9,227 bases of DNA from an uncultured Prevotella sp. GTDB lineage: Bacteria > Bacteroidota > Bacteroidia > Bacteroidales > Bacteroidaceae. Within the stretch, counting starts at the first letter, position 1, and every line of letters begins with the position of its first letter. The stretch spans positions 1-9,227 of the forward strand of contig CALBLK010000009.1 in the NCBI GenBank assembly GCA_937895845.1, written 5' to 3'. Shown here piece by piece: positions 7,358-9,227 of this stretch. The notes beneath the pieces were generated by a model, which ran no database searches, was not told the origin of the DNA, and saw only the letters and a list, made by a program, of their open reading frames with translations. Both the position numbers and the translations under genes were made by a program.

Positions 7358-7421
7358 CAAGTCCAATGTTACAAGTCCTGTCAGCAGGCAACGTATATAC
7401 ATTCAACTAACTCGGAAAAGT

Positions 7422-7880
7422 ATGAACAATAAATTGATGGCTGTCACGGTTGCTGCGGTTGCTGTGCTTGCTGCTTGCACCGGCAAGAAGACTGCCCACG
7501 GTGTTACGGACAAAGACACAGCAAGCGTGGAAGGCAGAGCCGCTTCTGAAAATGGCAGCGTGGATTTGGCTTCAGCAGCTGGAACTTATGAGGGAACTTT
7601 CCCTGCGGCAGACGGTCCGGGTATTAAGACAGTACTTGCTATCAATGGCGACAGCACTTACCTGTTGAAGCAGGATTATCTGGGCCGCAGGAATGGTCAA
7701 GACGAAACAAGCGGAGTTTTCAAGGTGCTTGTTGGCAATGTTCTAATGCTTGTGCGCCCTTCAAGCGGCGAACGTACTTTCTATAAGGTGAGAGATGCCA
7801 ACACTATTGTTATGACCGACTCGGCAGGCAATGAACCGGAAGGCATGGCAGCGGAGTCCTATGTGCTCAAGAAAAGGTAG
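7422..7880 (+). CDS. NlpE N-terminal-like lipoprotein lacking the CxxC
   Basis: A predicted 152-residue envelope lipoprotein. Residues 1-19 form a signal peptide with lipobox LAAC and lipidated C19. A low-complexity linker (20-52) follows, then a compact beta domain resembling the N-terminal domain of NlpE, the copper-resistance/surface-sensing lipoprotein: AGTYEGTFPAADGPGIKTVL, DSTYLLKQDYLGRR, a GERTFYKV strand and a final YVLKKR strand. In E. coli NlpE the loop reads LPCADCEG, while here it is FPAADGPG (A62, A63, D64, G65), so both cysteines are gone. The C-terminal OB-like domain of E. coli NlpE is also absent. The start at 7422 is preferred because the next upstream ATG (7329) precedes the promoter's -7 box and would bury the signal peptide; GGAAAAG lies just before it. 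nspC follows 88 bases later with no clear promoter between. Function unknown; metal or surface sensing by thiols is unlikely. Confidence 0.82.
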   Translation: MNNKLMAVTVAAVAVLAACTGKKTAHGVTDKDTASVEGRAASENGSVDLASAAGTYEGTFPAADGPGIKTVLAINGDSTYLLKQDYLGRRNGQDETSGVFKVLVGNVLMLVRPSSGERTFYKVRDANTIVMTDSAGNEPEGMAAESYVLKKR

Positions 7881-7968
7881 CTGAACGTATCGTAAAATCT
7901 GTGGGCCGTGAATAAGTGTGTATGCGGAATATTATTTCACTAAATGGGTTAAGATAAGCAAAACGGAT

Positions 7969-9138
7969 ATGGTAAGAGTCAATTCAGGTGCATTTGAAGG
8001 ATGTCCAACACCTATTTATATTATTGAGGAAAAGAAGCTCAGGGATAATTTGAGACTTATTGCAGAGGTTGCAAGTCGGTCAGACGTGGAAATTATTCTG
8101 GCTTTTAAAGCTTTCGCTTTGTGGAAGGTGTTCCCAATATTCAGAGAATACATCCATTCGACAACAGCCAGTTCCTATTGTGAAGCCCGCCTGGCTTTTG
8201 AAGAGTTTGGCACTCCTGCGCATACATATTCGCCTGCATACATTGATGAAGAAATTGAGGAAATGGCCCGGATGTCAAGCCATCTCACTTTTAACTCTTT
8301 GTCTCAGTATGAACGCTTTGCCGAAAAGGCGAAGTCCGCTAACCCCAGTGTCTCATTGGGAATCCGCGTTAACCCAGAATACTCGGAAATTAAGACCCCA
8401 TTGTATGATCCGTGTGCAACAGGTTCCCGTTTCGGTGTGACGGCAGAAAAACTCCCGTCAACACTTCCTCCATACATTGATGGCTTCCACTGTCACTGCC
8501 ATTGCGAAAGCGGAGCTGATACCTTGCAGCGTACATTGGCGCATATTGAAGACAAATTTGGTCGGTGGCTGCCTTATTTAAAGTGGCTGAATCTTGGCGG
8601 CGGACATCTGATGACCCGAAAAGGGTATGACACGTCTTTGCTCATTGAGTTGATGAAAGGGCTGCATGAACGGTATCCACTTCTGCATATTGTGCTTGAG
8701 CCAGGTAGTGCATTCGTGTGGCGGACAGGTCCGCTTGTCGCACAAGTGGTGGATGTTGTGGAGGACAAAGGCATCAGGACGGCGATTCTTAATGTTAGTT
8801 TTACGTGTCATATGCCTGACTGTCTTGAGATGCCGTATCTCCCGACGGTTAGGGGGGCTGAATGTTGTGAAGAGGCCGTGGCGGTCAGGGATGAATACGT
8901 ATATCGTCTGGGCGGAAACAGTTGCCTTTCGGGGGATTTCATGGGCTATTGGTGCTTTAAGCACCCGTTGAAGAGTGGTGACAGCATCATATTTGAGGAT
9001 ATGATTCATTATACAACGGTTAAAACAACGATGTTTAATGGCATTTCCCATCCGGCGATAGGAATGTTGAGGATGGATGGAAAAATGGAAATCTTGCGAC
9101 AATACGGCTATGAGGATTATAAAAACAGAATGGATTAG
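7969..9138 (+). CDS. nspC: Carboxynorspermidine/carboxyspermidine decarboxylase
   Basis: A cytoplasmic pyridoxal phosphate enzyme that removes CO2 from carboxyspermidine or carboxynorspermidine, the last step of the alternative spermidine/norspermidine route. It belongs to the fold III alanine-racemase/ornithine decarboxylase-like family. Seen here: TPIYIIEE at the start of the barrel, the cofactor lysine K47 in LAFKAFALW, ATASSYCEARLAFEEFG-type context (TTASSYCEAR), the HCHCHCESG stretch, WLNLGGGHLM with the glycine-rich phosphate site, LEPGSA, and the catalytic cysteine C319 in GGNSCLSGD. The ATG at 7969 gives 389 residues, close to the family's usual 380 or so, and begins just before the conserved PTPIYIIEE. 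A GTG at 7918 would add 17 poorly conserved residues. The partner dehydrogenase gene is not in this window. No hairpin terminator is seen after the stop. Family call is strong; choice between the two substrates is not readable. Confidence 0.93.
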   Translation: MVRVNSGAFEGCPTPIYIIEEKKLRDNLRLIAEVASRSDVEIILAFKAFALWKVFPIFREYIHSTTASSYCEARLAFEEFGTPAHTYSPAYIDEEIEEMARMSSHLTFNSLSQYERFAEKAKSANPSVSLGIRVNPEYSEIKTPLYDPCATGSRFGVTAEKLPSTLPPYIDGFHCHCHCESGADTLQRTLAHIEDKFGRWLPYLKWLNLGGGHLMTRKGYDTSLLIELMKGLHERYPLLHIVLEPGSAFVWRTGPLVAQVVDVVEDKGIRTAILNVSFTCHMPDCLEMPYLPTVRGAECCEEAVAVRDEYVYRLGGNSCLSGDFMGYWCFKHPLKSGDSIIFEDMIHYTTVKTTMFNGISHPAIGMLRMDGKMEILRQYGYEDYKNRMD

Positions 9139-9167
9139 CCTTTTGTTGAAAAAAAAAGATGAAAAAA

Positions 9168-9199
9168 TTTGCAGGTAGAAAAAAAAAACCTTACCTTTG
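9168..9199 (+). promoter_or_regulatory. Strong outward promoter at the right edge
   Basis: TTTG at 9168-9171, 20 bases, then TACCTTTG at 9192-9199 followed by CACC. Both elements match the Bacteroidetes consensus fully, and the region is rich in A tracts (9149-9157, 9161-9167 and 9179-9188), which often marks strong promoters. It lies 29 bases after the nspC stop and should drive a gene or RNA just outside the window. Confidence 0.85.
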
Positions 9200-9203
9200 C
9201 ACC

Positions 9204-9219
9204 GCGTTAAGAGAAACGC
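9204..9219 (+). other. Small hairpin in the leader of the next transcript
   Basis: GCGTT (9204-9208) pairs with AACGC (9215-9219) around a six-base loop AAGAGA. Transcription from the promoter at 9168-9199 should start at about the base of this stem, so the hairpin would sit at the very 5' end of the RNA. It could protect the end or simply be chance; the transcript continues past the window. Confidence 0.4.
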
Positions 9220-9227
9220 TCCTTGTC

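Noticed and set aside
7377..7388. CCTG-TCAG-CAGG hairpin in the NlpE-like gene leader
   Set aside because: Only four base pairs with a four-base loop and no extension; likely chance.
1..9227. Mobile element, CRISPR array, toxin-antitoxin pair or defence system
   Set aside because: No transposase, integrase, repeat-spacer pattern, attachment-site repeat or small paired toxin-like genes could be found on either strand.

Overview
The window reads as a normal chromosomal segment of a Bacteroidales bacterium, most likely a Prevotella or Bacteroides relative. The support is the promoter style (TTG, about 20 bases, then TAnnTTTG, the Bacteroidetes -33/-7 pattern) seen at several places, weak Shine-Dalgarno sites, and the protein types: a eukaryote-like GT3 glycogen synthase, a DUF4369 lipoprotein, a carboxynorspermidine decarboxylase, and PRPP synthase and glucan phosphorylase versions that look like Bacteroides proteins. 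I see no insertion sequence, phage gene, CRISPR array, tRNA or rRNA.

Layout. Bases 1-277 hold no convincing gene but end in a clear promoter. Then comes a two-gene plus-strand operon for storage glucan: a GT3 glycogen synthase (278-1933) and a GT35 alpha-glucan phosphorylase (1965-4535). It closes with a long symmetric hairpin that probably also stops transcription arriving from the right. The next three genes are on the minus strand. Read in transcription order they are a ThiE/TenI-fold protein (start best placed at 7210), PRPP synthase prs (6552-5614) with a strong intrinsic terminator, and a DUF4369 lipoprotein (5458-4712). A 211-base divergent intergenic region carries one promoter for each direction. 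To its right lie an NlpE-like lipoprotein (best start 7422) and nspC (best start 7969), both on the plus strand. The window ends in a strong promoter pointing out to the right, with a hairpin in its leader.

How the genes work together. The first two form a make-and-break pair for glycogen: GT3 enzymes use UDP-glucose, and the phosphorylase returns glucose-1-phosphate. prs supplies PRPP for nucleotides and some amino acids. nspC performs the last step of the carboxyspermidine route to spermidine. The two lipoproteins are envelope proteins of unknown task. Apart from the glycogen pair, the neighbours do not form one obvious pathway.

I did not find an exciting undescribed system. The points most worth a second look are the diverged ThiE-like protein next to prs (with a nine-A run and no TPP riboswitch), the NlpE-like lipoprotein that lacks both cysteines of the usual CxxC, the DUF4369 protein without a thioredoxin domain, and the outward promoter with its structured leader.
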